Translations under genes and position numbers: made by a program
In this document: positions 51,686 to 52,497 of the stretch, one piece after another
Layout: the number at the start of each line of letters is the position of its first letter
How positions within the stretch are numbered: the first letter of the stretch is position 1
Assembly: GCA_023251935.1 (NCBI GenBank)
Contig: JAHEXV010000010.1
Location: 1 to 52,497 of the forward strand
Origin: a bacterium
Lineage (GTDB): Bacteria > Actinomycetota > Thermoleophilia > Solirubrobacterales > 70-9
DNA length: 52,497 nt
Reading direction: 5' to 3'
Notes under the pieces: generated by a model
Database searches by the model: none
What the model was told of the DNA's origin: nothing
Seen by the model: only the letters and a program-made list of their open reading frames with translations

Positions 51686-51967
51686 GTGAGCCTCCGGGCC
51701 GGCCGCTACACCTTCTCCCACGTCACCTACGACCCGCCGAGCGACGTGCTCTACGCGGCGATCGGGCGACCGCGCTCGGGTCGCCGCGAGCAGACGCCCG
51801 AATCCCACTACCTGCGGTTCGACGGCCGGGGGCGCTTCTCGGGGATCGTCCTGATGAATCCGCGCCGGCAGCTCGAGCGCGACGGCGCCGTCTATCTCAG
51901 CCTGCCGGAGGGCGACCGCGTCCGGGTGCAGGGGGTAGAGGCGTTCGTCCGCGAGGGCCAGGCATAG
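51686..51967 (+). CDS. Small DUF2283-like protein
   Basis: 93 residues. VTYDPPSDVLYAAIGRPRSGR, SHYLRFDGRGRFSGIVLMNPRRQLERDG and VYLSLPEGD form the short all-beta pattern of DUF2283-like proteins (Y-D-x-x-x-D-x-L-Y at the start), of unknown function. GTG 51686 with TAGCCT 7 bases upstream and no ribosome site: leaderless-type start. The gap of 113 bases before it shows only this promoter. Confidence 0.7.
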   Translation: MSLRAGRYTFSHVTYDPPSDVLYAAIGRPRSGRREQTPESHYLRFDGRGRFSGIVLMNPRRQLERDGAVYLSLPEGDRVRVQGVEAFVREGQA

Positions 51968-52041
51968 AAGTCGGCTTGACCGGCCGTCCGTCGGGGCCAT
52001 AGGGTGGGGATGCTCGGCAACCGCGAAGAGAGAGGGAGACG

Positions 52042-52479
52042 ATGAAAAAGCTGGCCTTGGTGGCCGTGCTGGCGACGCTGGCGGTCGCCGGAGCGGCGAT
52101 GGCGATCGGCTCCGGCGGCGGATCGTCCGCGCCCATCAAGGCGTCGGCGTCTGCCGAGTGGCAGGGCATGCCGACGCACCGCGTCGCGGCGCCCAGCACG
52201 GCCGGGAAAGCCGCGGCGGGCAAGGTCCATCGGGCCAAGGTCGCCTACTTCGAGACGGACGTCTTCAACCTGGCCGCTGGAGACGTGGACGGCACGACTG
52301 GGAAGTGTCCGAAGCGCTTCAAGGCGATCAACGGCTACTTCGGCGACAACACCAGTGCCGTCGTCCCGATCTTCAATTCATCGGGCAACACGACGCGGAA
52401 GTGGACGATCGGCGTTCTCAACGTGGCTGACAGCCATGCGGCGAAGGTCTTCCTCGGCTTCGTCTGCCTGCAGCCGTAG
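52042..52479 (+). CDS. Small exported protein of unknown function
   Basis: 145 residues. MKKLALVAVLATLAVAGAAMA is a signal peptide; a Gly/Ser/Ala-rich linker follows. The mature part has two cysteines (GKCPKRF and GFVCLQP) that may form a disulfide, with strands between. No family recognised. AGAGAGGGAG lies before the ATG. The gene is complete, ending 18 bases before the window edge. Confidence 0.7.
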   Translation: MKKLALVAVLATLAVAGAAMAIGSGGGSSAPIKASASAEWQGMPTHRVAAPSTAGKAAAGKVHRAKVAYFETDVFNLAAGDVDGTTGKCPKRFKAINGYFGDNTSAVVPIFNSSGNTTRKWTIGVLNVADSHAAKVFLGFVCLQP

Positions 52480-52497
52480 TCGCGGCGGACAGCCGGA

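Overview
The window is a GC-rich chromosomal segment (by eye near 70 % G+C) of an actinobacterium-like organism. The gene content suggests the class Thermoleophilia (Solirubrobacterales/Gaiellales): LuxR-LAL and ArsR regulators, secreted propeller proteins, DUF7144 and MT0933-type small proteins, and many genes preceded directly by a TANNNT -10 box with no Shine-Dalgarno. The taxonomic call is inference; there is no rRNA gene here. Nearly every base is in or next to a gene, no gene-free stretch exceeds 300 bases, and I see no transposase, phage gene, CRISPR array or biosynthetic cluster.

Layout. 1-5.7 kb: end-truncated ClC channel, tiny membrane protein, large LuxR-LAL regulator, DUF7144 membrane protein, diguanylate cyclase. 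5.8-10.5 kb: a minus-strand operon of cytochrome-oxidase type (subunit II, subunit I, heme A synthase, heme O synthase). 10.6-18.2 kb: PAP2-type membrane phosphatase, YbhN-type membrane protein, thioredoxin reductase, lysyl-oxidase-like protein, MBL-fold protein, seven-repeat secreted propeller and a small secreted protein. 18.2-25.2 kb: a full set of beta-oxidation enzymes with a class IV aminotransferase. 25.2-32.5 kb: rhodanese, Nudix CoA pyrophosphatase, MFS exporter, SDR, OsmC, PduO-type cobalamin adenosyltransferase, DUF1015 protein and an isoprenylcysteine-methyltransferase-like protein. 32.5-33.7 kb: tRNA-Pro, a toxin-antitoxin pair, a small MT0933-like protein, tRNA-Arg. 33.8-40.6 kb: frameshifted family 2 glycosyltransferase, ABC exporter with MarR regulator, Lon protease. 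40.7-52.5 kb: tRNA-His, SnoaL-like protein, arylsulfotransferase, CocE-type hydrolase, ArsR/AHSA1 pair, FHA-HTH protein facing a Ser/Thr kinase with a seven-blade sensor, MFS transporter and secreted proteins.

The main discovery candidate is the oxidase operon. Subunit I and subunit II are full-length, uninterrupted and well conserved in their structural motifs. Yet subunit I has lost all six histidines that bind heme a, heme a3 and CuB, the cross-linked tyrosine and the K-channel lysine. Subunit II has lost both cysteines, the second histidine and the glutamate of CuA. The two heme A biosynthesis genes in the same operon keep their key residues. As written this cannot be a respiratory oxidase. 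It looks like a maintained, cofactor-free oxidase scaffold tied to heme A production, with unknown function.

Other points of interest are the frequent leaderless-type promoters, a 20-bp palindrome filling the spacer of the arsR promoter, a 23-bp tandem duplication that creates a leader peptide in front of trxB, a lysyl-oxidase-like protein that has lost copper ligands, a kinase/FHA pair whose stop codons abut, and a toxin-antitoxin pair sitting between two tRNA genes.
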